Positions 24,235-32,366 of a stretch of DNA of 64,000 nt are shown piece by piece. Within the stretch, counting starts at the first letter, position 1. Each line of letters starts with the position of its first letter. The stretch covers positions 1-64,000 of the forward strand of contig NZXG01000040.1 of the NCBI GenBank assembly GCA_002701845.1. The letters are read 5' to 3'. The stretch is from Pseudomonadales bacterium. GTDB lineage: Bacteria > Pseudomonadota > Gammaproteobacteria > Pseudomonadales > Ketobacteraceae. Both the position numbers and the translations under genes were made by a program. Under the pieces are notes generated by a model. The model saw only the letters and a program-made list of their open reading frames with translations, did no database searches and had not been told where the DNA came from.

Positions 24235-25563
24235 TTACTCCAGTGACCACAGGTCTTTGAGTTGCTCCACGTCATTGAAGAACTCCATCAGCCGGGCCCG
24301 GCCCAGGGTGCGCACCGATTCAGTGGGGAACTGAGCCACCATCTCATTAACGAATCCCAGGCACAGCATGGCTTCCGCCGCGGCCCGGTCGATGCCTCGG
24401 GACTGGAAATAGAACAGGGCGGATTCATCCAGTTTGCCGATACTGGCGCCGTGGGAACATTTGACATCGTCGGCGTAAATTTCCAGCTCCGGCTTGGTGT
24501 CCAGTTCCGCCTGTTGCGACAGTAACAAATTGCGATTGTTGAGGTGCGCGGCGGTTTTCTGGGCGTGGGGATGAATGTGAATGCGCCCGTTAAACACCGC
24601 GCGACTGTGGCCGGTGATAAATCCTTTATAGAGCGTATCGCTATTGCAGTGCGGTACCCCGTGTTCCAGGTTGATGTGGTTGTCGATGTGTTGACGATGT
24701 TTACTGAGAAACACCCCGTTGAGCCGGCTGTAGGCGTTGCCACCTTTGAAATTGAGATTGATATCGTTGCGCTTCAAGGCACTGCCAAACGCCAGGGCGT
24801 GTTGCTCGTAGTGGCTGCCAGCACCCAGATTAATGTGCAGGCCGTTAATATGAATTAGATTTTCCTGTTCCACCTGCAGGCGCTCGTGGATCAGACGGGC
24901 GTTATCCTGCAAATTGATTTCCATCACGTGATTGTGAAACAGATCGCTGACCCCCAGGCTGGCGTACTGTTCGATCAGGTGCAGACCGGCGCCCGCTTCC
25001 GCCTGCAGCAGGACCCGGCTCTGTCCGTAGCCGGGCTGCTCCGTGGGGCTGCTAAGAAACACCAGCTGTAATGGCTGCTGCACCTGGTAATCCTGGGGTA
25101 AATGGATCAACACGCCGTCCGCCACCGCACTGTAGTTGAGCGCGGCGAACACATGTTCGCGGGCGGGAAACGCGTTACCCAGGTGCTGATTGATCAGCTG
25201 TCGCTGGGTATCGCTGGCCTCACTGAACCGAGTAACAATGCCCTGGTTCTCCAGGTCAGCGAAGTCTGACAGTGATGATTGCAGACGGCCATTGACGAAC
25301 ACCAGGCGGTGACCCGCCGGCAACTCCGCCAACAACTTGCGGGCCTGGTGATCGACCGCAGGCACGTCCGCCGCCCGGGACAGGTAATCCTGCTGCAATA
25401 GCGGGGTCAGGGGGCTGTACTTCCAGGTCTCGGTCTTGCGGCTGGGGATTTCCAGCCCGGCAAAGGTCTCCCGGGCCTGGGGTGGCAGCTTAAGCCAGTC
25501 CAGGGAAGGCTGTTGCAGCACTGCCTCCTGCGCCAGTTGTTTCAATTCGTTGGGTGTCATCAT
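24235..25563 (-). CDS. sufD: SufD, Fe-S scaffold complex subunit
   Basis: The 442-residue protein has the SufB/SufD beta-helix core: [83 protein letters not shown] and the ending [23 protein letters not shown]. The invariant His of HGASIG, needed for cluster building in SufD, is present. With SufB and SufC it forms the SufBC2D scaffold. It follows sufC by 11 bases. Confidence 0.95.
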   Translation of the reverse strand: MMTPNELKQLAQEAVLQQPSLDWLKLPPQARETFAGLEIPSRKTETWKYSPLTPLLQQDYLSRAADVPAVDHQARKLLAELPAGHRLVFVNGRLQSSLSDFADLENQGIVTRFSEASDTQRQLINQHLGNAFPAREHVFAALNYSAVADGVLIHLPQDYQVQQPLQLVFLSSPTEQPGYGQSRVLLQAEAGAGLHLIEQYASLGVSDLFHNHVMEINLQDNARLIHERLQVEQENLIHINGLHINLGAGSHYEQHALAFGSALKRNDINLNFKGGNAYSRLNGVFLSKHRQHIDNHINLEHGVPHCNSDTLYKGFITGHSRAVFNGRIHIHPHAQKTAAHLNNRNLLLSQQAELDTKPELEIYADDVKCSHGASIGKLDESALFYFQSRGIDRAAAEAMLCLGFVNEMVAQFPTESVRTLGRARLMEFFNDVEQLKDLWSLE

Positions 25564-25574
25564 AAGCGTTGCCG

Positions 25575-26327
25575 TTACTCGATCCAGCTGTAACCCTTCT
25601 CTTCCAGTTCCAATGCCAGCTCGCGGCCACCGGACTTGACGATTTTGCCCGCCGCCAGCACATGGACGAAATCCGGTACGATATAGTTGAGCAACCGTTG
25701 ATAGTGGGTCACCACGATGAAGCTGCGTTGGGCGTTGCGCAGGGCGTTGACTCCCTCCGCCGCCACTTGCAGGGCGTCGATATCCAGGCCGGAGTCGGTT
25801 TCGTCCAGCAGCGCCAGGCTGGGCTCCAGCAGGGCCATTTGCAGGATTTCGTTACGTTTCTTCTCGCCACCGGAAAAGCCCTCGTTGACCCCACGCTTCA
25901 AAAATTCCGGTTTCAGCTTCAGTTTTTTGCATTCCTCCCGGGCCAGCTTCATAAAGCCTGGCGCGTCCAGTTCATCCAGTCCACGATGGGCCCGCACCGC
26001 GTCCACGGCCGCCTTCAGAAACTGCATGTTACTGACGCCGGGGATTTCCACCGGGTATTGAAAGGCCATGAAAATGCCGGCCCGTGCCCGCTCTTCCGGT
26101 GCCAGCGCCAGCAGGTCCTGACCCTGATAGCGCACGCTGCCGCCGGCGACTGCGTAGGGTTCCCGGCCGGCCAGTACATTGGCCAGGGTGCTTTTGCCGG
26201 AACCATTGGGGCCCATAATGGCGTGCACCTCTCCTGGATTCACCGTCAGGGAAATGCCATCCAGGATGGTCTTGTCTTCCACCGTGGCCACCAGATCTTT
26301 GATTTCTAACATGGGCGTAGTACTCAT
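25575..26327 (-). CDS. sufC: SufC, Fe-S assembly ATPase
   Basis: The 250-residue ABC-type ATPase has Walker A IMGPNGSGKSTLANVLAG, signature FSGGEKKRNEILQMALLEP and Walker B LALLDETDSGLDIDAL, with H-loop VVTHYQRLL. The SGGEKKRNE form is specific to SufC. ATP hydrolysis drives conformational change of SufBCD. It sits between sufB (2 bases upstream) and sufD. Confidence 0.97.
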   Translation of the reverse strand: MSTTPMLEIKDLVATVEDKTILDGISLTVNPGEVHAIMGPNGSGKSTLANVLAGREPYAVAGGSVRYQGQDLLALAPEERARAGIFMAFQYPVEIPGVSNMQFLKAAVDAVRAHRGLDELDAPGFMKLAREECKKLKLKPEFLKRGVNEGFSGGEKKRNEILQMALLEPSLALLDETDSGLDIDALQVAAEGVNALRNAQRSFIVVTHYQRLLNYIVPDFVHVLAAGKIVKSGGRELALELEEKGYSWIE

Positions 26328-26329
26328 GG

Positions 26330-27769
26330 TTAACCGACTGCTCCCTCCAGACTCACTTCCAGCAGTTTGCCGGCTTCCACCGCAAACTCCATGGGCAGTT
26401 CCTTGAACACTTCCTTGCAGAAGCCGTTGACGATCATGGAGACTGCTTTCTCTTCATCAATGCCCCGTTGCCGGCACAGAAACAGTTGGTCGTCACTCAC
26501 CTTGGAGGTGGTGGCCTCGTGCTCCAAAATGGCATCGGGATTTTTGTTTTCGATATAGGGGAAGGTGTGGGCGCCACACCGCTCCCCGATCAATAGCGAA
26601 TCACACTGGGTATAATTCCGTGCCCCCTGGGCCCGGGGGGAAATCCGTACCAGCCCGCGATAGGCGTTACTGCTGTGGCCGGCGGAGATGCCCTTGGAAA
26701 TAATCGTGCTTTTGGTATTGCGGCCCAGGTGAATCATCTTGGTCCCGGTGTCCGCCTGCTGATAGCCGTTGGTGAGGGCCACGGAATAGAATTCACCGAT
26801 GCTGTTGTCCCCCCTTAGCACCACGCTGGGGTACTTCCAGGTGATGGCGGAGCCGGTTTCCACCTGGGTCCAGGAAATCTTGGCGTTGGGCCCGTCACAG
26901 ACGCCGCGTTTGGTGACAAAGTTATAGATACCGCCCTTGCCGTCCTCGTCCCCCGGGTACCAGTTCTGCACCGTGGAATATTTGATGTCGGCGTTACCCA
27001 GCGCCACCAGTTCCACCACCGCGGCGTGGAGCTGGTTTTCATCCCGCATGGGGGCAGTGCAACCTTCCAGGTAGGACACCTGGCTGCCCTCGTCGGCGAT
27101 GATCAGGGTGCGCTCGAACTGTCCGGTGTTAAGCTCGTTGATCCGGAAATAGGTGGACAGCTCCATGGGGCAGCGGGTGTTTTTGGGGATATAAACAAAG
27201 GAACCGTCGCTGAACACCGCGGAATTGAGGGCGGCGTAGAAATTATCATTCTGCGGCACCACGCTGCCCAAATACTTTTTCACCAGCTCGGGGTAGTCCC
27301 GAATGGCTTCGGAGATGGAACAGAAAATCACTCCGGCCTTGGCCAGATCCTCTTTGAAGGTGGTGCCGATTGAGACACTGTCGAACACCGCATCCACCGC
27401 CACCCCGGCCAGTTTGGCCCGTTCGTGGAGGGGGATGCCCAGCTTTTCAAAGGTATCGAGGATTTCCGGGTCCACCTCGTCCAGGCTCTTGGGGGCATCG
27501 TCTTTGGATTTGGGTGAGGAGTAATAGCTGATGGCCTCAAAATCCACCGGCGGATGTTTGACGTGGGCCCACTGGGGCACCTGCATCTCCCGCCATTTGC
27601 GATAGGCTTCCAGCCGCCATTCCAGCATCCATTCCGGCTCCCGCTTCTTGGCGGATATGACCGCGATCACCTCCTCGCTGAGGCCCGGGGGCAGCGTCTC
27701 CGCCTCAATATTGGTAACAAATCCGGCGGCGTATTCACGACGGATAAGGGCATTGATGTCGTCGCTCAT
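26330..27769 (-). CDS. sufB: SufB, Fe-S scaffold complex subunit
   Basis: The 479-residue protein starts at ATG 27769 ([17 protein letters not shown]). It includes [15 protein letters not shown], the beta-helix core with [23 protein letters not shown] (Cys and Glu in the sulfur-transfer path) and [15 protein letters not shown], and the end [19 protein letters not shown] with the cluster-binding Cys. It is the first gene of the minus-strand operon sufB-C-D-S-A-T-E, divergent from an Rrf2 regulator. Confidence 0.97.
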   Translation of the reverse strand: MSDDINALIRREYAAGFVTNIEAETLPPGLSEEVIAVISAKKREPEWMLEWRLEAYRKWREMQVPQWAHVKHPPVDFEAISYYSSPKSKDDAPKSLDEVDPEILDTFEKLGIPLHERAKLAGVAVDAVFDSVSIGTTFKEDLAKAGVIFCSISEAIRDYPELVKKYLGSVVPQNDNFYAALNSAVFSDGSFVYIPKNTRCPMELSTYFRINELNTGQFERTLIIADEGSQVSYLEGCTAPMRDENQLHAAVVELVALGNADIKYSTVQNWYPGDEDGKGGIYNFVTKRGVCDGPNAKISWTQVETGSAITWKYPSVVLRGDNSIGEFYSVALTNGYQQADTGTKMIHLGRNTKSTIISKGISAGHSSNAYRGLVRISPRAQGARNYTQCDSLLIGERCGAHTFPYIENKNPDAILEHEATTSKVSDDQLFLCRQRGIDEEKAVSMIVNGFCKEVFKELPMEFAVEAGKLLEVSLEGAVG

Positions 27770-27821
27770 GGCGTCTCTCCGCTGCGTCTCTCTACGGCAA
27801 AGCAGAGTAAAATACTTGGTC

Positions 27822-27849
27822 TTGAAAATCAATACCGTTTTGGTATTCT
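27822..27849 (+). promoter_or_regulatory. regulator promoter with AATACC palindrome, suf operator candidate
   Basis: -35 TTGAAA (27822-27827), a 16-base spacer and -10 TATTCT (27844-27849) lie 46 bases before the Rrf2 gene. A perfect inverted repeat AATACC-GTTTT-GGTATT (27831-27847) covers the spacer and overlaps the -10. On the other strand TTGATT with TACTCT at 17 bases could serve sufB, with the palindrome just upstream. This is the expected place for the Fe-S-sensing regulator to act on both directions. Confidence 0.6.
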
Positions 27850-27894
27850 TTCTAGGTTGAATGTAGGCAAAGGGCTGGCGCGGGCCAGAAAGCT

Positions 27895-28365
27895 ATGTTG
27901 CGAATCAGCAAAATGACAGACTACGCCCTGGTGATTATGAACCGGTTGGCCAAGTCTCCAGCCACCTTGTTGCGCATGGAGCAGTTGGCCGAATCCACTC
28001 AGTTGGGTCTGCCCACGGTGCGTAAACTGATGCGACAACTGGTGGCCGCGGGGCTGGTCCGATCGGAGCGGGGCGCCAAGGGCGGCTATCAGCTGGCCCG
28101 CTTACCGGAGCTGATCAGCATCGCCCAGGTGGTGTCCGCGGTGGAGGGGCCGCTGGCCATCACCGAATGTTGTGAGGACGATGGTGGTTGCGAGCTGTCC
28201 CAGGGTTGTGAAGTGGCCTACCATATGCCCACCATCAATGAGCTGATCGCCCAGATCCTGAACACCATCTCCCTCACCGATATGGCGGGCATGACCGCCG
28301 GCATTCACTACAATATGGAAACTATCCTGTCGCGCCTCAACCAGCGGGTCACAGCGGTTCAGTGA
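27895..28365 (+). CDS. Rrf2-family SUF operon regulator
   Basis: The 156-residue protein starts at ATG 27895. A winged helix (MLRISKMTDYALVIMNRLAK ... GLPTVRKLMRQLVAAGLVRSERGAKGGYQLAR) is followed by a cysteine loop ECCEDDGGCELSQGC that can hold a Fe-S cluster, and a dimer helix. This is the layout of the SUF-type Rrf2 regulators (IscR/SufR-like, the TIGR02944 type). It would sense cluster status and control the divergent suf operon and itself. Its 3' end overlaps the convergent small gene by seven bases. Confidence 0.93.
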   Translation: MLRISKMTDYALVIMNRLAKSPATLLRMEQLAESTQLGLPTVRKLMRQLVAAGLVRSERGAKGGYQLARLPELISIAQVVSAVEGPLAITECCEDDGGCELSQGCEVAYHMPTINELIAQILNTISLTDMAGMTAGIHYNMETILSRLNQRVTAVQ

Positions 28366-28667
28366 GTGCCACCCACCAGGCGCCGGGCCCGGTTCAGGGG
28401 GCCTGCCAGGGGGGCGGGGAACCGGGCGATCAGCGCCTCTGAGCGGGCGTCCATCTGGGCCCGTAACTGTTCCAGCCGGCGCCGCTGAATGCGGGCGCGC
28501 AGTTCCCATCGTGCCAGCTCCCCTTGGGCCCTGGCCTTTTCCGTCATGGCGATGGCGATCAGATTATGCCGGTTGACCTGATCGGTGATGCCATAACGGC
28601 GCAGGTAATAACCGGCGTTGTCCAGCTGCTTCAAACCGAAATCTGTTACGTCGTGAACGTTCAGCAT
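28359..28667 (-). CDS. small helical protein, unknown
   Basis: The 102-residue frame starts at ATG 28667 with AAGAGGTAA upstream. It begins MLNVHDVTDFGLKQLDNAGY and continues with a strongly basic amphipathic helix (ARWELRARIQRRRLEQLRAQ), ending in a proline break and LNRARRLVGGTH. It looks like a small cytoplasmic coiled-coil or nucleic-acid-associated protein. No family is recognised. Convergent with the Rrf2 gene and sharing seven bases with it. Confidence 0.6.
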   Translation of the reverse strand: MLNVHDVTDFGLKQLDNAGYYLRRYGITDQVNRHNLIAIAMTEKARAQGELARWELRARIQRRRLEQLRAQMDARSEALIARFPAPLAGPLNRARRLVGGTH

Positions 28668-28817
28668 GGTTACCTCTTGCTAAGATGCATTATCTGCCAG
28701 GGGCCCATGATGATATTGGCTGAAATTAGAGTCGGCTACCTAATGCGCCCACGGTGGGCACGGCTGCCAGGTGGGAAATAATTTCAAAGCATTCATCCGG
28801 TTGAAGCACTATACTGA

Positions 28818-29399
28818 GTGGATAACACATGGATTGTTAAGGGATTGTGTTTGAAGGGGATCACGAGGCCGACATTGGGACGAAGTCTGGCTTGCGCCTG
28901 GTTGTTGTGGCTGGCTGTGCCAGCAGCTGTGGCGCAGTCTGTGGAGCCGCAGGGGGAAACACAACTCAAAGCCGCCTTTGTCTATAATTTCACCAAGTAT
29001 GTCACCTGGCCACCCGCCGTCGAGCAGACCATGGGTGAGCTTGTGATCTGCGCGCTGGGTTCAGGGCCGGTCAGTGCTCACCTGAAGACGGTGGGGGGGC
29101 GCAAGGTGCGCGATTTCAATCTGCGGGTGGTGCAGTTGCAATCCCCCTCTCAGGCGGACCGTTGCCACCTGTTGTACCTGTCCGGGGTGGACCCGGCGCC
29201 GGCCCTGCGGCGGGTGGCGGAACAGGCGGTACTCACGGTCAGTGACACCCCGGACTTTATCCGCCGTGGGGGGATCATCGGTCTGGTGGAGGAGCAGGGC
29301 CGGATCCGGTTTGAGGTCAACCTGGGGGCAGCCCGCGCCAGCCAATTGCAGATCAGTTCACGATTACTGCAGCTGGCCCGGGAAGTGGTGGGGCACTGA
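28818..29399 (+). CDS. YfiR-family periplasmic regulator (DUF4154)
   Basis: The 193-residue frame starts at GTG 28818; a TTG at 28851 is an alternative that leaves a tighter signal peptide (LACAWLLWLAVPAAVAQS). The mature part shows the YfiR/HmsC hallmark KAAFVYNFTKYVTWPP, then ICALGSGPVSAHLKTVGGRKV, CHLLYLSG and RRGGIIGLVEEQGRIRFEVNL, ending LLQLAREV. YfiR proteins bind periplasmic parts of inner-membrane sensors and hold them inactive. The stop overlaps the start of the histidine kinase (TGATG), so this kinase is its likely partner. Confidence 0.88.
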   Translation: MDNTWIVKGLCLKGITRPTLGRSLACAWLLWLAVPAAVAQSVEPQGETQLKAAFVYNFTKYVTWPPAVEQTMGELVICALGSGPVSAHLKTVGGRKVRDFNLRVVQLQSPSQADRCHLLYLSGVDPAPALRRVAEQAVLTVSDTPDFIRRGGIIGLVEEQGRIRFEVNLGAARASQLQISSRLLQLAREVVGH

Positions 29400-30871
29400 T
29401 GAGCTGGCTACGCTCCCTCAGTATCAAACAGAAACTTCTGCTGGTCACACTGTTGACCCTGGTCGCCGCGGTGGTGCTTACCGCCACCCTGTTCATGGCC
29501 TATGAGCGGGCCCAGTCACGGGACCGGCTGGCTCGGGAAATAGCCACTATCGCCCAGGTTATCCAGTCTCAGTTGGTGGCTGCGCTGCAGTTCGAGGACC
29601 TGGCCACCCTGCAGGAAACCGCTAACAGTCTGGATTACGATGTCAGCGTCGAGCTGGTTTGCATCTACGATCAGCAAATGCGCCTGAAAGTGCGCTCGTT
29701 TCCCCGCGCCGAGGCGGCGGGCTCCTGCCCCCACAATCCCCAGGCCGGGGGCGCCGGCTTCCAGGACGGTGGTTATCTGTACGTCGAGAATCTGTATTTC
29801 GAGTCCGTGCGGGTGGGCACCATGTTTATCCGCGTCAACCTGGCCCATATGGATCAGCAGCTGGCGCATTATTTTTCTATGCTGCTGACAGCGCTGGCTT
29901 TGGTGTCGATGGTGTCCATCCTGGTGGCGATACTGACACAGAAACTGGTGACCGACCCTATTATCCGGCTGGCTGCCGCCGCCTCGCGGATCGCCGCGGA
30001 TCAGGACTTCAGTGTGCGGGTCCAGGGGCACGGTGATGATGAGATCGCGCAGTTGATCCGGGCCTTCAATACCATGCTGGCGGCCATTGAAGAGCGTGAT
30101 CGAGCGCTGTCGAGCCAGCGGGCGGAACTGGAGGCCCGGGTGGAGGAGCGGACCGCCGAGCTGAAAACCACCAACCAGGAACTGCAGGCCTTCAGCTATT
30201 CGGTGTCCCACGATCTGCGCCCCCCTTTGCGCGCCATCAATGGGTTCAGTGAGACGTTATTGGAGGATTATGGCAGCCAGCTGGCGCCGGCGGCCCGGGA
30301 CTATCTGCAGCGGGTGCGGCTGGCCGGGCAGCGGATGGGCAGCCTGATCGACAGTCTGTTATGGCTGTCCCGGGTCACCCGGCAGGAAATAGTGGCCCAG
30401 TGGACCGATTTCAGCGCCCTGTGTGACGGGGTGGTGCAGGAACTGCGGGAGCAGTCCCCCCAGCAACGGGGGCAGATTCGGGTGCAGCCCGGGATGAGAG
30501 TGCGTTGTGATCCAGGCCTGATGCGGGTGGTGATATCCAATCTGCTGGAGAATGCGTTGAAGTACAGCCAGCACAGCCCCACTCCCACCATCGAAGTGGG
30601 AGTGCGCAATGGCGTGTATTATGTCAGCGATAACGGTACCGGGTTTGATATGCGCTATGCGGACAAGCTGTTCAGTGCCTTTCAGCGCCTGCACGGCAAT
30701 GAGGCGTTTGAAGGTATCGGCGTGGGTCTGGCGACGGTGGCCCGGGTCATCCATCGCCACGGCGGCGATATCTGGGCGGAAAGCGAGCCGGGTCAGGGGG
30801 CGGTGTTTTATTTCACGCTGGCGCCGGAGCCGGTGGCGGGAGACGCCCCCGGCACCGAATCATTGACTTGA
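29399..30871 (+). CDS. CHASE8-like/HAMP sensor histidine kinase
   Basis: This 490-residue inner-membrane kinase has two membrane helices (about 10-34 and 160-182) bracketing a periplasmic domain that resembles CHASE8 (VAALQFEDLATLQETANSLDYD), the sensor found in YfiN-type proteins. HAMP (about 183-235), a coiled coil, HisKA with phospho-acceptor SYSVSHDLRPPLRAINGFS (His about 275) and an HATPase domain (NLLENALKYS, VSDNGTGFDM, GIGVGLATVARVIHRHGG) follow. No receiver domain or adjacent response regulator is present. The HDLRPPLRAI motif is common in phytochrome-like and PAS kinases. Confidence 0.92.
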   Translation: MSWLRSLSIKQKLLLVTLLTLVAAVVLTATLFMAYERAQSRDRLAREIATIAQVIQSQLVAALQFEDLATLQETANSLDYDVSVELVCIYDQQMRLKVRSFPRAEAAGSCPHNPQAGGAGFQDGGYLYVENLYFESVRVGTMFIRVNLAHMDQQLAHYFSMLLTALALVSMVSILVAILTQKLVTDPIIRLAAAASRIAADQDFSVRVQGHGDDEIAQLIRAFNTMLAAIEERDRALSSQRAELEARVEERTAELKTTNQELQAFSYSVSHDLRPPLRAINGFSETLLEDYGSQLAPAARDYLQRVRLAGQRMGSLIDSLLWLSRVTRQEIVAQWTDFSALCDGVVQELREQSPQQRGQIRVQPGMRVRCDPGLMRVVISNLLENALKYSQHSPTPTIEVGVRNGVYYVSDNGTGFDMRYADKLFSAFQRLHGNEAFEGIGVGLATVARVIHRHGGDIWAESEPGQGAVFYFTLAPEPVAGDAPGTESLT

Positions 30872-31067
30872 TGGGGCGGCCGGAATAAGGTCATCGGCCT
30901 CAGCTGAGTATGCTGAACCGGTACTGATATTCTAATAATTCATCACCGTTGCCATAGGGGTGCTGCTTGAATAGCTTTCTCAGGGTGTTGTGTGCCGCAG
31001 CTGCAGGGGCGGAATCTGCACCAGGCTACGGCGACGGGAAGCCGGCATCCGTCGCGGGATAAGCGCG

Positions 31068-32186
31068 ATGGCGGGCCAGTCCTCACGAACGTTGTGTCTC
31101 GGCCTGCTGGGTTGGCTGCTGGCGGACTGGGGTCAGGCTCCGCCGGCTCAGGCACAGGATCTGGCCATGTACCAGCCGGCCTTTCAGTACCACTCCCCAC
31201 TGCCGGCGCTGCCACCGCAACCGTCCCTTGAGCCCGCCGCGCCAACGGCGGACCCATTTCAGGATTACCCCTCCGCGGCGGATCATTACGTGCCCAGGGA
31301 AGCCCCCGGTTATCTGGGTCGCAGTATCAACTACCTGCTGCGCTCCCGGGAAAATGTGTCCTCCGCCCTCAGCGTGATGGGGGAGCGGATGGATGCCTAT
31401 TTCGCCGGCGAGGAATACGACAATTTTGATTTCGATAACGATACCTACCTGCGCCTGAGCCTGGATCAGCGCTGGATTGAAGCCGGGCGCATGGAAAGCG
31501 ATGTGGACTACAAATTCCGTCTCGATCTGCCCGGAACCAAGGAGCGCTACCGTCTGGTACTGGCCTACGATGATGACAATGACCAGAGCCTGGAGGAGCG
31601 CCGTCGGCCCACCGATGGGGAGGTGCCCACGGACGAGCGCTCCCTGTTTGCCGGTCTGCTGCGCACCCTCAGTGATGAAGGCGGCGAATGGGAGACCAAG
31701 CTCAGTGGCGGGATCAAGGTCAAGCTGCCCCCGGACCCCTTCGTCCGCGCCCGGGCGAAACGCTATGTCACCCTGAATCCCCAGTGGCAGCTGGAGTTGC
31801 GCAGCGGCGCGGAATGGTTCAACTCCAGCGGCTTTCGCGGCAGCTTTGATGTTATTTTCAAGCGCCTGCTCACGGAGAACCTGCTGTTTCAGGCCTCCAC
31901 CCCCTTTGACTGGCGGGAAGAGGAGGACACCCTGGAGTTTGGACAGGTTTTCAGCCTGTACCAGGATATCACCTCCCGAGACGCCATCCGGTATCAGCTG
32001 GCAATGTTCGGCACCAGCCTCCACAGCAGTAAGGTCAATACCTACTATGTAAGTGCTGACTATCGGCGTAGGATCCATAAAAACTGGCTCTTTATGGACC
32101 TGACCCCACAGCTGGCGTTTCCCAGGGAGGAGGACTTTCAGGGGGTGGCCTCCCTCACACTGTCACTGGAAATCTATTTTCGCTAA
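31068..32186 (+). CDS. outer-membrane-type beta-barrel protein, unknown
   Basis: The 372-residue protein is taken from ATG 31068, preceded by GCGGGATAAGCGCG. A signal peptide ends near PPAQAQD. A proline-rich linker follows, then SINYLLRSRENVSSALSVMGERMDAYFAGEEYDN, and beta-strand pairs with alternating residues (YLRLSLDQRWIEA, YKFRLDLPGTKERYRLVLAY, WQLELRSGAEWF, LLFQASTPFDW). It ends with aromatic LTLSLEIYFR, as in outer-membrane barrels. No named family is recognised. Position between the YfiR/kinase unit and a PAS-GGDEF-EAL gene suggests an envelope role in the same signalling set. Confidence 0.72.
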   Translation: MAGQSSRTLCLGLLGWLLADWGQAPPAQAQDLAMYQPAFQYHSPLPALPPQPSLEPAAPTADPFQDYPSAADHYVPREAPGYLGRSINYLLRSRENVSSALSVMGERMDAYFAGEEYDNFDFDNDTYLRLSLDQRWIEAGRMESDVDYKFRLDLPGTKERYRLVLAYDDDNDQSLEERRRPTDGEVPTDERSLFAGLLRTLSDEGGEWETKLSGGIKVKLPPDPFVRARAKRYVTLNPQWQLELRSGAEWFNSSGFRGSFDVIFKRLLTENLLFQASTPFDWREEEDTLEFGQVFSLYQDITSRDAIRYQLAMFGTSLHSSKVNTYYVSADYRRRIHKNWLFMDLTPQLAFPREEDFQGVASLTLSLEIYFR

Positions 32187-32366
32187 CACCGGAAAAATCC
32201 CGGTGGCGGGCGGCAGCCCGGGCGGTTCGTTGCTATAGTGATTCAAAGTATTGATTTGGTGGGATACTCGAATTTTGGCAACCGCTTCCAAACTGCTGCC
32301 GGCCGCGCGCATCACGCCCAGGGCCAGCCGGCGCCAGGCACTCTGGCGGCGGTCGGGGGGCGAGCA

